From Streptococcus australis (GTDB taxonomy: Bacteria; Bacillota; Bacilli; Lactobacillales; Streptococcaceae): a DNA stretch of 64,000 bases. Position numbers and translations under genes: made by a program. Below the pieces are notes generated by a model. The model was not told the origin of the DNA. It did not search any database and saw only the letters and a program-made list of their open reading frames with translations. Every line of letters begins with the position of its first letter. Within the stretch, counting starts at the first letter, position 1. Positions 35,745-46,011 of this stretch are shown here, in pieces. The stretch spans positions 56,480 through 120,479 of the forward strand of contig NZ_RJPZ01000001.1 of assembly GCF_003943615.1 (NCBI RefSeq), in the 5' to 3' direction.

Positions 35745-37463
35745 ATGACTTATCAAGAAAACTTCCAAAAATGGGCTGATTTTGCCGACCTACCAGATTA
35801 CCTTCGTCGTGATTTGGAAAGCATGGATGAAAAAACCAAAGAAGATGCCTTCTACACCAACCTTGAATTCGGTACTGCTGGTATGCGTGGATTGATTGGT
35901 GCTGGTACAAACCGCATTAACATCTATGTTGTTCGCCAAGCAACTGAAGGTTTGGCTCGTTTGATCGAATCAAAAGGTGGTAATGAAAAAGAACGTGGTG
36001 TAGCCATCGCTTATGATAGCCGTCACTTCTCTCCAGAGTTTGCCTTTGAATCAGCAGCAGTTCTTGCAAAACACGGTATTAAATCTTATGTTTTTGAAAG
36101 TCTCCGTCCAACTCCAGAACTTTCATTTGCGGTTCGTCACCTAAACTGTTTTGCTGGTATCATGATCACTGCTAGCCACAACCCAGCTCCATTCAATGGA
36201 TACAAGGTTTACGGTGAAGATGGTGGCCAAATGCCTCCACATGATGCAGATGCTTTGACAACCTATATCCGTGCTATTGAAAATCCATTTGCTGTGGAAG
36301 TCGCTGATGTGGAAGCTGAAAAAGCTTCTGGTTTGATCGAAGTTATTGGTGAAGCAATCGATGCAGAATATCTCAAAGAAGTAAAAGATGTTAACATCAA
36401 CCCTACTTTGATTGAAGAATTTGGTAAAGACATGAAGATTGTCTATACTCCACTTCACGGTACTGGTGAAATGTTGGCTCGTCGTGCTCTTGCTCAAGCA
36501 GGATTTGATTCTGTTCAAGTTGTTGAAGCTCAAGCAACTCCAGATCCAGACTTCTCTACTGTTAAATCTCCAAACCCAGAAAGCCAAGCAGCCTTTGCTC
36601 TAGCTGAAGAACTTGGTCGTCAAGTAGGAGCTGATGTTCTTGTTGCAACTGACCCTGATGCAGACCGTGTCGGTGTTGAAGTCCTTCAAAAAGACGGTAG
36701 CTACCTTAACCTTTCAGGTAACCAAATCGGTGCTATCATGGCTAAGTACATCTTGGAAGCCCACAAAAACGCTGGAACTCTTCCAGAAAATGCAGCTCTC
36801 TGCAAATCAATCGTTTCAACTGACTTGGTAACAAAGATTGCTGAAAGCTACGGCGCAACCATGTTCAACGTCTTGACTGGTTTCAAATTTATCGCTGAAA
36901 AGATTCAAGAATTCGAAGAAAAACACAATCATACTTACATGATGGGATTTGAAGAAAGCTTCGGTTACTTGATCAAACCATTCGTACGTGATAAAGATGC
37001 CATCCAAGCTGTCCTTGTTGTTGCTGAACTTGCAGCCTACTACCGCTCTCGTGGTTTGACTCTTGCAGACGGTATCGAAGAAATCTACAAAGAGTATGGC
37101 TACTATGCTGAGAAGACTATTTCTGTCACTCTTTCTGGTGTCGATGGTGCTGAGCAAATCAAAGCGATTATGGCTAAATTCCGTGAAAACGGTCCAAAAG
37201 AATTTAACGCAACAGCCGTTTCGATCACTGAAGACTTCAAAGCACAAACATCTACTGCTGCTGATGGTACTGTAACAGCCTTGACGACTCCACCAAGTGA
37301 TGTCTTAAAATACACACTTGCTGATGGTTCATGGATTGCCGTTCGTCCTTCAGGTACTGAACCAAAAATCAAGTTCTACATTGCAGTTGTTGGTGAAAGC
37401 AACGAAGAGTCACAAGCTAAGATTGCTAACATCGAAGCTGAAATCAATGCATTTGTAAAATAA
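35745..37463 (+). CDS. pgm: Phosphoglucomutase (alpha-D-phosphohexomutase family)
   Basis: Interconverts glucose-1- and glucose-6-phosphate, linking glycolysis to UDP-glucose, capsule and teichoic acid synthesis. The 572-residue protein has the phosphoserine loop TASHNPAPFNGYKVY, metal-binding DPDADRVGV, sugar-binding GFEESFGYL and phosphate-binding RPSGTEPKIK. The family also includes phosphomannomutases, but length and streptococcal context favour pgm. A single gene with AAGGAG, own promoter and terminator. Confidence 0.95.
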   Translation: MTYQENFQKWADFADLPDYLRRDLESMDEKTKEDAFYTNLEFGTAGMRGLIGAGTNRINIYVVRQATEGLARLIESKGGNEKERGVAIAYDSRHFSPEFAFESAAVLAKHGIKSYVFESLRPTPELSFAVRHLNCFAGIMITASHNPAPFNGYKVYGEDGGQMPPHDADALTTYIRAIENPFAVEVADVEAEKASGLIEVIGEAIDAEYLKEVKDVNINPTLIEEFGKDMKIVYTPLHGTGEMLARRALAQAGFDSVQVVEAQATPDPDFSTVKSPNPESQAAFALAEELGRQVGADVLVATDPDADRVGVEVLQKDGSYLNLSGNQIGAIMAKYILEAHKNAGTLPENAALCKSIVSTDLVTKIAESYGATMFNVLTGFKFIAEKIQEFEEKHNHTYMMGFEESFGYLIKPFVRDKDAIQAVLVVAELAAYYRSRGLTLADGIEEIYKEYGYYAEKTISVTLSGVDGAEQIKAIMAKFRENGPKEFNATAVSITEDFKAQTSTAADGTVTALTTPPSDVLKYTLADGSWIAVRPSGTEPKIKFYIAVVGESNEESQAKIANIEAEINAFVK

Positions 37464-37469
37464 GCAAGA

Positions 37470-37503
37470 GAAAAGATGAGATAAATCTATCTCATCTTTT
37501 TTC
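37470..37503 (+). terminator. Intrinsic terminator of pgm
   Basis: AAAAGATGAGATA / TATCTCATCTTTT stem followed by T-rich sequence. Confidence 0.85.
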
Positions 37504-37570
37504 GTATCAAAATAAAGCATTTTTTCTTTCTTTATGGCATACTAGATTTATAAGAAAGCGAGGTAATCTC

Positions 37571-37918
37571 ATGGAACAATTTTTAGTAGATATTAAAGAT
37601 CTCGAAGTAACCACTGTAGCGCGTGCGCAAGAAGCCATCGACAAAAAAGAAACAGCAACCTTCTTTATTGGACGCAAGACTTGCCCATATTGCCGTAAGT
37701 TCGCTGCTAAATTAGCAACTGTAGTAGCTGAAACGAAAGCTCATATCTACTTCATCAATAGTGAAGAACCAAGCCAATTAGAGGCTTTACAAGCCTTCCG
37801 TTCAACCTATGGCATTCCAACTGTACCAGGATTTTTACACGTCGAAGCAGGTGAAGTCACTGTTCGTTGTGACTCTTCTATGTCAGAAGAAGAAATTAAA
37901 GCATTCGCTCATCTATAA
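37571..37918 (+). CDS. Thioredoxin-like protein (bacteriocin transport accessory protein family)
   Basis: A 115-residue cytoplasmic thioredoxin-fold protein with redox motif KTCPYCRKF and cis-Pro in YGIPTVPGF. Related streptococcal proteins are named bacteriocin transport accessory protein, but that role is unproven for this one. A general thiol-disulfide function is the safe reading. It has a ribosome site GCGAGG. Three-hairpin element copy B follows, starting 9 nt after the stop. Confidence 0.85.
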   Translation: MEQFLVDIKDLEVTTVARAQEAIDKKETATFFIGRKTCPYCRKFAAKLATVVAETKAHIYFINSEEPSQLEALQAFRSTYGIPTVPGFLHVEAGEVTVRCDSSMSEEEIKAFAHL

Positions 37919-37927
37919 GAAAAAATT

Positions 37928-38108
37928 GAGGCTGGGACAAAAGTCCTAGCCTCTTAATTATCTTTGGATTGTCGAGCAAGACGCAGTGGTTGAGTGGGCT
38001 CTACTACGCTGATTCCATCAGCTTTTACAGCCCTACTCAACTGTGCGGAGGCGGGACGACGAAATCGAATTCTAACGAATTACCGATTTCTGTCCCACTC
38101 TCATTTTT
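37928..38108 (+). repeat. Three-hairpin 3'UTR element, copy B
   Basis: Hairpin arms GAGGCTGGGAC/GTCCTAGCCTC, middle stem around GTTGAGTGGGCT, terminal GCGGGAC...GTCCCAC, then TCTCATTTTT. Its 3' end overlaps the mutY stop codon on the opposite strand. Confidence 0.9.
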
Positions 38109-39255
38109 CGTTTTCCGAAAAAGTCGTCCAAATCTTTTGCTGGGGTTTGGCAAAAGGATAGGCCGAAAATTCTTCTGGTCTTAACCAAAGAGCCGATTCA
38201 CTTGTTGTCTGCTCTCCTTCTTTTACCAAGCCGTAACGAAGTTGAACCTGCCACTTGCGATGTGAAAAAACATGCTGGACGATGGGATAAGACCTCTCTT
38301 GCCAATCAATAACCAAGTCATAATCCTGTTCAAAAGAAAGTATTTCAGGATTGTCCTCAGCTTCCCATTTTCCATCCAGTAGAGACAATTGACCCAGGTT
38401 CTCCGATAGGCTATCCACTTCAATCAAGGGAAAATGCCAGAAGCCAGACAAGAGACCTTCTCTCTCATTTTTCTCCAGCAAGTAACGCCCATGACTATCC
38501 TTTATAATAAAGGCTGTTAAATAAACTGGCACTGGTTTCTTTTTAGGAGCCTTGATGGGATAACGATCCATGGTTCCATGCTGATAGGCCGCACTAAATT
38601 CCTTAACAGGACTCTCTTCTGGTCGTGGATTGACTGGTGACTCAATATCTGACCCCAAATCCATCAAGGCTTGATTGAAGTCACCAGGACGGTCCGGATC
38701 AATCAAAACTTCCATCATCGCTTGAAAAATTTTGCGATTGGTCGGGACTCCGATATCGTAGTCTACCTCAAACAAGCGGGCTAGAACCCGCATGACATTC
38801 CCATCCACTGCTGGTTCTGGCAAACCAAAGGCAATACTCGCAATGGCACCAGCTGTATAAGGTCCAATTCCCTTAAGTTTCGAGATAGCCTCATAGGTTG
38901 ATGGAAATACACCTCCGTGATCTTCCATCATCTGCTGAGCAGCTTTCTGCATGTTGCGAACTCGAGAGTAATAGCCCAAACCTTCCCAGGCTTTTAGGAG
39001 CTTTTCTTCTGGCGCATTAGCCAAATCCTCAATCGTCGGAAACCAGTCAAGAAAACGCTCATAATAGGGAATGACCGTATCAACACGTGTCTGTTGAAGC
39101 ATAATCTCTGAGATCCAAATTTTATAAGGATCCTGTGTCCTTCTCCAGGGAAGATCCCGTTTATTGGCATCATACCATGCTAATAATTTTCTTCGGAAAG
39201 AAGCAATTTTTCTCTCCTCCCACATGGTAATCCCGTAATCTTTAAAATCCATCAT
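38101..39255 (-). CDS. mutY: A/G-specific adenine glycosylase MutY, apparently without a 4Fe-4S cluster
   Basis: MutY removes adenine mispaired with 8-oxoguanine. The 384-residue protein has the catalytic Glu in SEIMLQQTRVDTV, helix-hairpin-helix LKGIGPYTAGAIAS, catalytic Asp in PAVDGNVMRV and a C-terminal NUDIX-like 8-oxoG-recognition domain. After NQALMDLGS, where other MutY proteins have four cluster cysteines, the sequence reads DIESPVNPRPEESPVKEF with no Cys. Cluster-less MutY proteins are described from lactic acid bacteria. Two ATG codons are adjacent at the start. Confidence 0.95.
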   Translation of the reverse strand: MMDFKDYGITMWEERKIASFRRKLLAWYDANKRDLPWRRTQDPYKIWISEIMLQQTRVDTVIPYYERFLDWFPTIEDLANAPEEKLLKAWEGLGYYSRVRNMQKAAQQMMEDHGGVFPSTYEAISKLKGIGPYTAGAIASIAFGLPEPAVDGNVMRVLARLFEVDYDIGVPTNRKIFQAMMEVLIDPDRPGDFNQALMDLGSDIESPVNPRPEESPVKEFSAAYQHGTMDRYPIKAPKKKPVPVYLTAFIIKDSHGRYLLEKNEREGLLSGFWHFPLIEVDSLSENLGQLSLLDGKWEAEDNPEILSFEQDYDLVIDWQERSYPIVQHVFSHRKWQVQLRYGLVKEGEQTTSESALWLRPEEFSAYPFAKPQQKIWTTFSENEK

Positions 39256-39310
39256 ATTCCTAGTATACCATAGAATGACTTCTGCTTTAGTGATTCTGAC
39301 TTTAGCAATA

Positions 39311-39490
39311 AAAGAGAGTGGGACAGAAATCGGTCATTCGTTAGAATTCGATTTCGTCTTCCCACCTCCGCACAGTTGACTAAGGCTGTAAAAGCTGATG
39401 AAATCAGCCTAGTAGAGCCCACTCAACCACTGCGTATTGATCGACAAACCAAAAACAATTGAGAGGCTAGGACTTTTGTCCCAGCCTCTT
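39311..39490 (-). repeat. Three-hairpin 3'UTR element, copy C (after pta)
   Basis: Begins 12 nt after the pta stop on the - strand. Differs from other copies at several bases (for example the middle stem has AGCCTTAGTCAAC), but the three stems remain possible. Terminal GTCCCAC is followed by TCTCTTTTAT. Confidence 0.9.
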
Positions 39491-39500
39491 AATATCATTC

Positions 39501-40475
39501 TTATTGTTCAACAGCTTGAGCCGCCGTGATCAAGGTCAACTTGTAAACATCATCTGCATTACATCCGCGGGAAAGGTCGTTCACTGGCTTGTTCAATCCT
39601 TGCAAGACCGGACCTACCGCCGCAAAGCCACCAAGACGTTCTGCCATCTTGTAACCAATGTTACCAGCTTCGATACCAGGGAAGATAAAGACATTGGCTT
39701 GACCTGCTACCTTGCTTCCTGGAGCTTTCAATGCTGCTGTTTCAGGTACAAAGGCTGCGTCAAATTGCAATTCCCCATCAATTTCAAGATCTGGACGAAG
39801 CTCATGAGCGATTTTTGTTGCTTCAACTACTTTATCAACACTTTCACCAAAACCTGAACCTTTTGTTGAATAGCTCAACATGGCGATTTTTGGATCAATC
39901 CCAAACATCTTCGCTGTGATAGCAGAGTTGATGGCAATTTCAGCCAAGCCTTCAGCATCTGGATTGATGTTAATCGCACAGTCACCAAACAAGTAGCGTT
40001 CAGATCCGCGAACCATGAGAAAGGCACCTGAAGTCCGTTTAACATTTGGACGAGTTTTGATAATTTGAAGAGCTGGACGAACGGTTGCTGCTGTTGAGTG
40101 AATCGCACCTGACACCATTCCATCAACAATTCCAAGATGTACCAACATGACACCAAAGTAGTTGACATCATCTAGCAAAATTTGGCGTGCTTCTTCTTCT
40201 GTCATTTTACCCTTGCGACGTTCAACTAAGGAAGTTACCATCTCTTCAAAACCTGAGTAAGAATGCGGATCGATGACTTCGTATCCTTCCAAAACACCTT
40301 CAATTTCAAGGTAAATGCCAATCTTATCCGGATTCCCAAGCAAGACAGGGGTTACGTCTGTTTCTTTCACAATTCGTTTTGCTGCTTGAAGAATACGTGG
40401 TTCTTCACCTTCTGGTAATACAATACGTGCATTCTTACCAACCAGGTTGGCTTTGAGGTTTTCAAAAACTTCCAT
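39501..40475 (-). CDS. pta: Phosphate acetyltransferase
   Basis: Interconverts acetyl-CoA and acetyl phosphate, part of the acetate pathway that also uses the acetyl-CoA from the dehydrogenase cluster. The 324-residue single-domain protein has KANLVGKNARIVLPEGEEPR, DGMVSGAIHSTAATVRPALQ and STKGSGFGESVDKV. ATG 40475 follows AAGGAG. It is the last gene of the relQ-nadK-rlu-pta operon (gap 20 nt). Confidence 0.97.
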   Translation of the reverse strand: MEVFENLKANLVGKNARIVLPEGEEPRILQAAKRIVKETDVTPVLLGNPDKIGIYLEIEGVLEGYEVIDPHSYSGFEEMVTSLVERRKGKMTEEEARQILLDDVNYFGVMLVHLGIVDGMVSGAIHSTAATVRPALQIIKTRPNVKRTSGAFLMVRGSERYLFGDCAININPDAEGLAEIAINSAITAKMFGIDPKIAMLSYSTKGSGFGESVDKVVEATKIAHELRPDLEIDGELQFDAAFVPETAALKAPGSKVAGQANVFIFPGIEAGNIGYKMAERLGGFAAVGPVLQGLNKPVNDLSRGCNADDVYKLTLITAAQAVEQ

Positions 40476-40495
40476 GAGTTTCTCCTTTAAAAAAA

Positions 40496-41386
40496 TTAAA
40501 TATTTGTTAACTGTTTTAAGACCTGGCTAAAATCATTTGGCAAAGAACTTTCAATTCGGAGTTCTTCTTCCAAAAAAGGATGATAGAAAGCCAAGGAATG
40601 GCAATGTAAGGCTTGTCGAAGGATCCCATCTTCTAAGGAACCACCATAAAGATCATCTCCCAAAAGTGGAAAACCAATATGTGAAAAATGAACGCGAATC
40701 TGATGGGTCCGGCCTGTATGCAATTGGATATCCACCAGATGAATATCACCGAAAGACTGGACAACTTGGTAGCTGGTATGAGCATACTTGCCACCTTTTG
40801 CTACTTTTCGAGTAATGATCGAGTCTTCATCACGCGCAATGGGGGCAATAATGTCACCTTTGCTCGCCAACTCACCCTTCCCTTTTACCAATGCAAAGTA
40901 ACGTTTTTGAATGGTCTTAGCCTGAAGTTGTTTATCCAATCGTGCATGGGCATAGCCATGTTTAGCAAAGAGCATGATCCCACTGGTATCCTTGTCTAAA
41001 CGGGTGACAATATGAACGAGCTGGTTTTCATACTGGTTTCGAACGTAGTAACCCTTGACAAAGTTTGCAATGGTATTGGAATGAAGAGAGCTAGGAATGG
41101 AGGCCACTCCTGCCGGTTTGTTGAGGACTAAGAAATGATCGTCTTCATACAAGATTTCCAAATCACGATCAATGGCCTCCAAGGCTTCATAGGGTTCTTC
41201 AGAAGGAATGTCAATTGTCACCCTATCTCCTATGTCGAGAAGATAAATAGCATTTTGTTCAATGCCATTAACTAAAATCTGGCCTCCAGAAAACTTGATC
41301 TTGGCCAATAAGCCCTTTGAAACCTGGTGCTTCTTCAGGAATGTTTTGACCTTGACGTGTTCGTCTGCAATAAACTCGAACCTCAT
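40496..41386 (-). CDS. RluA/RluD family RNA pseudouridine synthase
   Basis: A 296-residue pseudouridine synthase with an N-terminal S4-like region ([17 protein letters not shown]) and catalytic core [16 protein letters not shown] (catalytic Asp), then [22 protein letters not shown]. It probably modifies 23S rRNA or tRNA; the exact position cannot be read from sequence. Its start overlaps the nadK stop (ATGA), and it lies in the relQ-nadK-rlu-pta operon. Confidence 0.93.
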   Translation of the reverse strand: MRFEFIADEHVKVKTFLKKHQVSKGLLAKIKFSGGQILVNGIEQNAIYLLDIGDRVTIDIPSEEPYEALEAIDRDLEILYEDDHFLVLNKPAGVASIPSSLHSNTIANFVKGYYVRNQYENQLVHIVTRLDKDTSGIMLFAKHGYAHARLDKQLQAKTIQKRYFALVKGKGELASKGDIIAPIARDEDSIITRKVAKGGKYAHTSYQVVQSFGDIHLVDIQLHTGRTHQIRVHFSHIGFPLLGDDLYGGSLEDGILRQALHCHSLAFYHPFLEEELRIESSLPNDFSQVLKQLTNI

Positions 41387-42201
41387 TCGTCAATATCTCC
41401 AATAAAAGCATCCTTGACCCGATTCCAGAAACTGGTATGACTTGGGCTCGCTACGAAATTGATCTTGTGGTTATCAATCTGGTACTCGATATGGGCGATA
41501 TTTCGATAGGAATAAGTTGAATTATCAACAGAGAGAATGTGAAAACCTGGCCGGCTTGGCGTAATTTCAATCTTATCTTTTTTAGGAACAATGATCGATG
41601 AACCCAAAGTTCGATACACACGGTTGTTGAGACTAGCAATTTCTGCAATTTGAAGTGCTTCGATGGTCGGGTGAAGAACAGCTCCTCCCAAAGATTTGTT
41701 ATAAGCCGTACTACCTGTAGGGGTCGAAACGGTAATCCCGTCCCCTCTGAAGCGCTCAAAATGAACACCATTGATGGTTAAGTCAGCTACCATCGTCCGA
41801 TCGCTCCGTTTGATAGTCGCTTCATTAAGGGCTCGCATAATCTTAGTATCCCCATTTTCAAAGGTCACTTTGACATTCAGGATTGGATAAGACACCTTGG
41901 CACCCGTATCGTACTTAAGATTTTCTACTAATTTGTCAATCTCATCATCTAGATAATCCGTATAAAATCCAAGATGCCCCGTATGCACCCCAACGAAACG
42001 AACCCGATCTAATTGACTCTCGTACTTATGAAAAGCCGAGAGCAACATGCCATCTCCACCAATGGAGATCACGATATCTGGATGTTTTTCAGTCAAGATA
42101 AAATTATTCTTTTTTAATTTATAACGAAGTTGTTGAAAGACCTCTTCGCTCTGGCGTTTTCGATTTCGAATAATCGAAACCTTCTTACCTGTAGTCCTCA
42201 T
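41383..42201 (-). CDS. nadK: NAD kinase
   Basis: Phosphorylates NAD+ to NADP+. The 272-residue protein has [17 protein letters not shown] (GGDG), [13 protein letters not shown] (NE/D motif) and [19 protein letters not shown] 42201 (MRTTGKK) fits the family start and overlaps relQ by 17 nt; in-frame codons upstream lie inside relQ. The Shine-Dalgarno is weak, so translational coupling to relQ is likely. Confidence 0.96.
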   Translation of the reverse strand: MRTTGKKVSIIRNRKRQSEEVFQQLRYKLKKNNFILTEKHPDIVISIGGDGMLLSAFHKYESQLDRVRFVGVHTGHLGFYTDYLDDEIDKLVENLKYDTGAKVSYPILNVKVTFENGDTKIMRALNEATIKRSDRTMVADLTINGVHFERFRGDGITVSTPTGSTAYNKSLGGAVLHPTIEALQIAEIASLNNRVYRTLGSSIIVPKKDKIEITPSRPGFHILSVDNSTYSYRNIAHIEYQIDNHKINFVASPSHTSFWNRVKDAFIGDIDE

Positions 42202-42856
42202 CTGTATCATCACTATTTCCGACGCCATCGTTTAATTTACGATGCATAGGATCAAAAAGGGCTTGCGCCTCCTGAATGGCATCACGAATGGCGCCCATTT
42301 CCTCATCGAGTTGATAAGCCAAATTCGCAGTGACTTCAAGACGCTTTTTAATCTCGTCTGGAAAATCTCCTTTATATTTGTAATTTAATGAGTGTTCAAT
42401 GGTGGCCCAAAAATTCATAGACAGGGTACGAATCTGTATCTCTGCCAAAATGGTTTCATAGCCATTAATGGTATCTACTGGGTACTCTACTACGACGTGA
42501 TAGCTTCGATAGCCACTCGATTTTTTGTGACGAATATAATCTCTTTCCTGCACCACGCGCATATCTTGACGCTTACGAAGAACTTCTAGGACTTCTTCTA
42601 CGTCATCAACAAATTGAACCATAACTCGCAGACCAGCAATATCTTGCATATCTTGAGCCAGGTTCTCTTCAGAAATACTTCTGCGTTCCATTTTTTCGAG
42701 AATACTCTCAATCGGCTTCACACGACCGGTCACAAACTCGATTGGGGAATGCTTTTGTTGTTTGCGATACTGCTTTCTTATCCCACGAAGCTTAATCTTC
42801 AACTCACCAACTGCTTGGATATAGGGATCTAAAAAATTTTCCCAATCAATCGCCAT
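42185..42856 (-). CDS. relQ: Small alarmone synthetase RelQ (GTP pyrophosphokinase)
   Basis: Makes (p)ppGpp from GTP/GDP and ATP. The 223-residue protein has only the synthetase domain: [34 protein letters not shown] and [24 protein letters not shown]-terminal helical segment (about 175-205) is typical of RelQ tetramers. Hydrolase, TGS and ACT domains are missing. It heads the operon, divergent from the CYTH gene, behind AAGGTGA. Confidence 0.95.
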   Translation of the reverse strand: MAIDWENFLDPYIQAVGELKIKLRGIRKQYRKQQKHSPIEFVTGRVKPIESILEKMERRSISEENLAQDMQDIAGLRVMVQFVDDVEEVLEVLRKRQDMRVVQERDYIRHKKSSGYRSYHVVVEYPVDTINGYETILAEIQIRTLSMNFWATIEHSLNYKYKGDFPDEIKKRLEVTANLAYQLDEEMGAIRDAIQEAQALFDPMHRKLNDGVGNSDDTDEDYR

Positions 42857-42951
42857 TGAATCACCTTGTCATCTCAAAGTTTTTTGTATAAAATAAACAC
42901 ATCTATTATTATATCATAAAGAGCTTGCAAACGAAAGAAAAGGACGTGGCT

Positions 42952-43518
42952 ATGAATCATTTAGAAATTGAATTTAAAACCTTACTAACCAAGGAAGAAT
43001 ACGACTCTCTTAAGGATTTTTTCAAGGAACAACCTCCTATCCGACAAACCAATCACTATATCGATACGCCCGACCAAGCCATCCGGAATCATCAGATGGC
43101 CTTGCGAATTCGTACCTTAGCTGATCGGGCTGAGCTAACCCTTAAAGTACCGCAAAAAGCGGGACATTTTGAATACAACCAAGCTCTTACATTTGATCAG
43201 GTAGAAGACTTTCTATCCAAGAAAAAACTCCCTCAAGGTGAGATTGCCGGCTTTCTCACTGATTTAGGAATTCCACTAGCTGCCTTAGATGTCTGGGGTA
43301 GTCTGGAAACAGAGAGACGTGAGAAAAGAATCCCTAAAGGTTTATTAGCCTTTGACCGTAGTCGTTATAATTCTATTGAGGACTATGAGTTGGAAATGGA
43401 GGTAGATGCTGCCTCAGATGAAACTTATTTTCACGAATTTCTCAAGGAAAAACAAATTGAATATAAGCCAGCAAAAAGTAAAGTGGCAAGATTAGCTCAA
43501 AGTTTGCTAAAAAGCTGA
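42952..43518 (+). CDS. CYTH domain protein (YjbK-like)
   Basis: A 188-residue CYTH-fold protein, a family that includes inorganic triphosphatases and adenylate cyclases. It has the EIEFK (ExExK) signature at residues 4-8, ALRIRTL with metal/phosphate ligands, and AELTLKVPQ. Position opposite relQ suggests a link to triphosphate metabolism (inference). ATG 42952 follows AAAGGACG; an upstream TTG in frame is less likely. Confidence 0.88.
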   Translation: MNHLEIEFKTLLTKEEYDSLKDFFKEQPPIRQTNHYIDTPDQAIRNHQMALRIRTLADRAELTLKVPQKAGHFEYNQALTFDQVEDFLSKKKLPQGEIAGFLTDLGIPLAALDVWGSLETERREKRIPKGLLAFDRSRYNSIEDYELEMEVDAASDETYFHEFLKEKQIEYKPAKSKVARLAQSLLKS

Positions 43519-43580
43519 AATTACTGAATTTTTTTGCTAAAATAAGACTAGACAAAAATATCTAAATGAGGATCAAACAT

Positions 43581-44537
43581 ATGTCAGAAAAAAACAATAT
43601 GAAGCTCTTCGCACTCAACTCCAATCAAGAAATTGCACAAAAAATTTCGGAAGTTGCTGGCATCCCACTCGGAAAGCTTTCTTCACGTCAATTCTCAGAT
43701 GGTGAAATCCAAATAAATATCGAAGAAAGTGTCCGTGGATATGATATTTATATCATCCAATCTACCAGCTTCCCTGTTAACAATCACTTGATGGAATTGT
43801 TAATCATGGTAGATGCTTGCCAACGAGCTAGCGCTCATACCGTTAACGTCGTTCTTCCATACTTTGGTTATGCACGTCAAGACCGTACCGCTGCTCCTCG
43901 CGAACCGATTACAGCAAAATTAGTTGCCAATATGTTGGTCAAGGCAGGGGTAGACCGTGTTGTAACACTCGATCTTCATGCGGTTCAAGTACAAGGCTTC
44001 TTCGATATCCCAGTAGACAACTTGTTCACGATTCCTCTATTTGCTGATCATTATATCAAACAAGGTTTGACCGGTTCAGATGTGGTGGTTGTCAGTCCTA
44101 AAAACTCCGGAGTGAAACGAGCACGTAATCTTGCTGAATATCTAGATGCCCCAATTGCCATCATTGACTACGCCCAAGACGATGCCAGCCGTGACCAAGG
44201 CTACATCATCGGGGATGTTAAAGGCAAAAAAGCAATCCTTATCGATGATATTTTGAATACAGGAAAAACCTTCTCTGAGGCTGCAAAAATTGTTCAACGG
44301 GATGGCGCTACGGAGATTTATGCTGTTTCTAGTCACGGACTTTTCGTTAAGGGAGCTGCAGAATTGCTAGATCAAGCACCAATTAAAGAAATTTTAGTTA
44401 CAGACTCTGTAGCAACCAAAGAGCAAAAACCAAAAAATGTAAAATACATTACTGCAAGCGAATTGATTGGAGATGCCCTTGTTCGTATCCAAGAGCGTAA
44501 ACCTGTTAGTCCACTCTTTGCATACCACAAGAAATAA
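43581..44537 (+). CDS. prs: Ribose-phosphate pyrophosphokinase
   Basis: Forms PRPP from ribose-5-phosphate and ATP for nucleotides, NAD, His and Trp. The 318-residue protein has [20 protein letters not shown] (ATP loop, with TAAP where the common form has KARS), [18 protein letters not shown] and the PRPP loop [13 protein letters not shown]. Streptococci usually carry two prs genes; this resembles the second one, near relQ and nifS. ATG 43581 follows GAGGATC. Confidence 0.95.
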   Translation: MSEKNNMKLFALNSNQEIAQKISEVAGIPLGKLSSRQFSDGEIQINIEESVRGYDIYIIQSTSFPVNNHLMELLIMVDACQRASAHTVNVVLPYFGYARQDRTAAPREPITAKLVANMLVKAGVDRVVTLDLHAVQVQGFFDIPVDNLFTIPLFADHYIKQGLTGSDVVVVSPKNSGVKRARNLAEYLDAPIAIIDYAQDDASRDQGYIIGDVKGKKAILIDDILNTGKTFSEAAKIVQRDGATEIYAVSSHGLFVKGAAELLDQAPIKEILVTDSVATKEQKPKNVKYITASELIGDALVRIQERKPVSPLFAYHKK

Positions 44538-44546
44538 GGTGATGGC

Positions 44547-45674
44547 GTGATTTATTTTGACAATGCAGCAACCACTCCCCTCAGCCCTGGAGTGATCAAG
44601 GTGATGACAGAAACGATGGAATCCAGTTTCGGAAATCCATCCAGTCTCCACTCCCACGGTCGCCAAGCGAAAAAGATTCTTAGAGATGCTAGGGAATGCG
44701 TTGCAACTTGTTTAAAGACCTCTAGTCAACAGATTACCTTCACTTCTGGGGGAACCGAAAGCAATAACACTGTTATAAAGGGCTACTGTCTTAAACACAG
44801 ACATAAAGGCAAGCACATTATCACCACGGCTATCGAACACCATGCCGTTTTGGAACCGATTGAGTATTTGGTCCAAGAATATGGATTTGAAGTAACCATT
44901 ATTCACCCAGTCAATCAAATGATTCGGCCAGAAGATATTCAAGCCGCCCTTCGTCCTGATACTATTTTGGTGTCCACCATGTATGCCAATAACGAGACGG
45001 GCGATCTCTTACCCATCAAGGCTATTTCAGACCTTTTAACAGACCATCCTGCTGCTTTTCATGTGGATGCTGTTCAAGCCGTTGGCAAGCTATCTGTAGC
45101 CCCTGAAGAGCTAGGAATTGATTTTCTAACCGCCTCTGCCCATAAATTTCATGGGCCTAAGGGAGTTGGTCTTCTCTATACTAGAAAGCCTGACTTTTTC
45201 AATCTCTTACACGGTGGTGACCAAGAAGACAAGCGTCGAGCTAGTACAGAGAACTTGATTTCAATTGCTGGAATGGCTCAAGCCCTCAAAGAAGCAACTG
45301 ATCAGTTAGACGCAAATTACCAGTATATTCAGAGCCTATCTGAACGTATCCTAACTGGCCTAGAGGATCTAGATTTTTATCTGAATTGCACAGACTCCAA
45401 ACTTCCTCATGTCTTAAATATTGGCTTCCCAGGTATCAGCAATGATATCTTACTGCTTCGTTTAGACATGGCAGGAATTTCAGTCTCAACCGGCTCTGCT
45501 TGTACAGCAGGAACTGTTCAACCAAGCCACGTTCTTGCGGCTTATTATGGCGAAGATTCTCATCGTTTGAAGGAATCTATTCGCATTAGTTTATCCGAAT
45601 TTAATACGACTGCTGAAGTCGATACTTTTATAACAACGATTCACAAAATTTTAGGAGAATTACATGGCATTTGA
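44547..45674 (+). CDS. Cysteine desulfurase (NifS/IscS-like)
   Basis: PLP-dependent enzyme moving sulfur from cysteine to a protein acceptor for tRNA thiolation or other sulfur transfer. The 375-residue protein has YFDNAATTPLSPGV, PLP Lys in TASAHKFHGPKGVG and active Cys in STGSACTAGTVQPSHVL. The short Cys loop is of the IscS type. It starts with GTG behind AAGGTG, 9 nt after prs. It overlaps DUF1831 by 11 nt. The usual partner thiI is not in view. Confidence 0.93.
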   Translation: MIYFDNAATTPLSPGVIKVMTETMESSFGNPSSLHSHGRQAKKILRDARECVATCLKTSSQQITFTSGGTESNNTVIKGYCLKHRHKGKHIITTAIEHHAVLEPIEYLVQEYGFEVTIIHPVNQMIRPEDIQAALRPDTILVSTMYANNETGDLLPIKAISDLLTDHPAAFHVDAVQAVGKLSVAPEELGIDFLTASAHKFHGPKGVGLLYTRKPDFFNLLHGGDQEDKRRASTENLISIAGMAQALKEATDQLDANYQYIQSLSERILTGLEDLDFYLNCTDSKLPHVLNIGFPGISNDILLLRLDMAGISVSTGSACTAGTVQPSHVLAAYYGEDSHRLKESIRISLSEFNTTAEVDTFITTIHKILGELHGI

Positions 45675-46011
45675 AACATCTGTCTCATTACAAAATTGCG
45701 ATTACACATACGCAATCCATCCAAATATTAAAAAATACACCCTCCGCGACAATACCTTTGCACAAACGAAGGTTGGAAACTACGAGTTAAATCGTCTATT
45801 AGAAGCTGTACCGAATAGCGGGGATGGCTTTAAGCTAAAAATTATCATCAATAAGGATTTAACAGGATTTAAAATTAATATTACTGACAAGTCAGGACTT
45901 CGTTTAGTCAATATTTTTAAAAATCCAGAAAACAAAATCATCCAACAAAAATTTTACTTCCTTATGGATAGTCTAGTTGAACGGGAAATCTTTGAAAGGA
46001 TTGAAAAGTAA
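45664..46011 (+). CDS. DUF1831 family protein
   Basis: A 115-residue soluble protein of a lactic-acid-bacterial family usually found beside cysteine desulfurase. Its function is unknown. No catalytic motif is visible; it ends with a helical region (FYFLMDSLVEREIFERIEK). It overlaps its neighbours at both ends (11 nt with the desulfurase, 1 nt with DUF4649), implying a tightly coupled operon with AGGAG inside the desulfurase gene. Confidence 0.85.
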   Translation: MAFETSVSLQNCDYTYAIHPNIKKYTLRDNTFAQTKVGNYELNRLLEAVPNSGDGFKLKIIINKDLTGFKINITDKSGLRLVNIFKNPENKIIQQKFYFLMDSLVEREIFERIEK

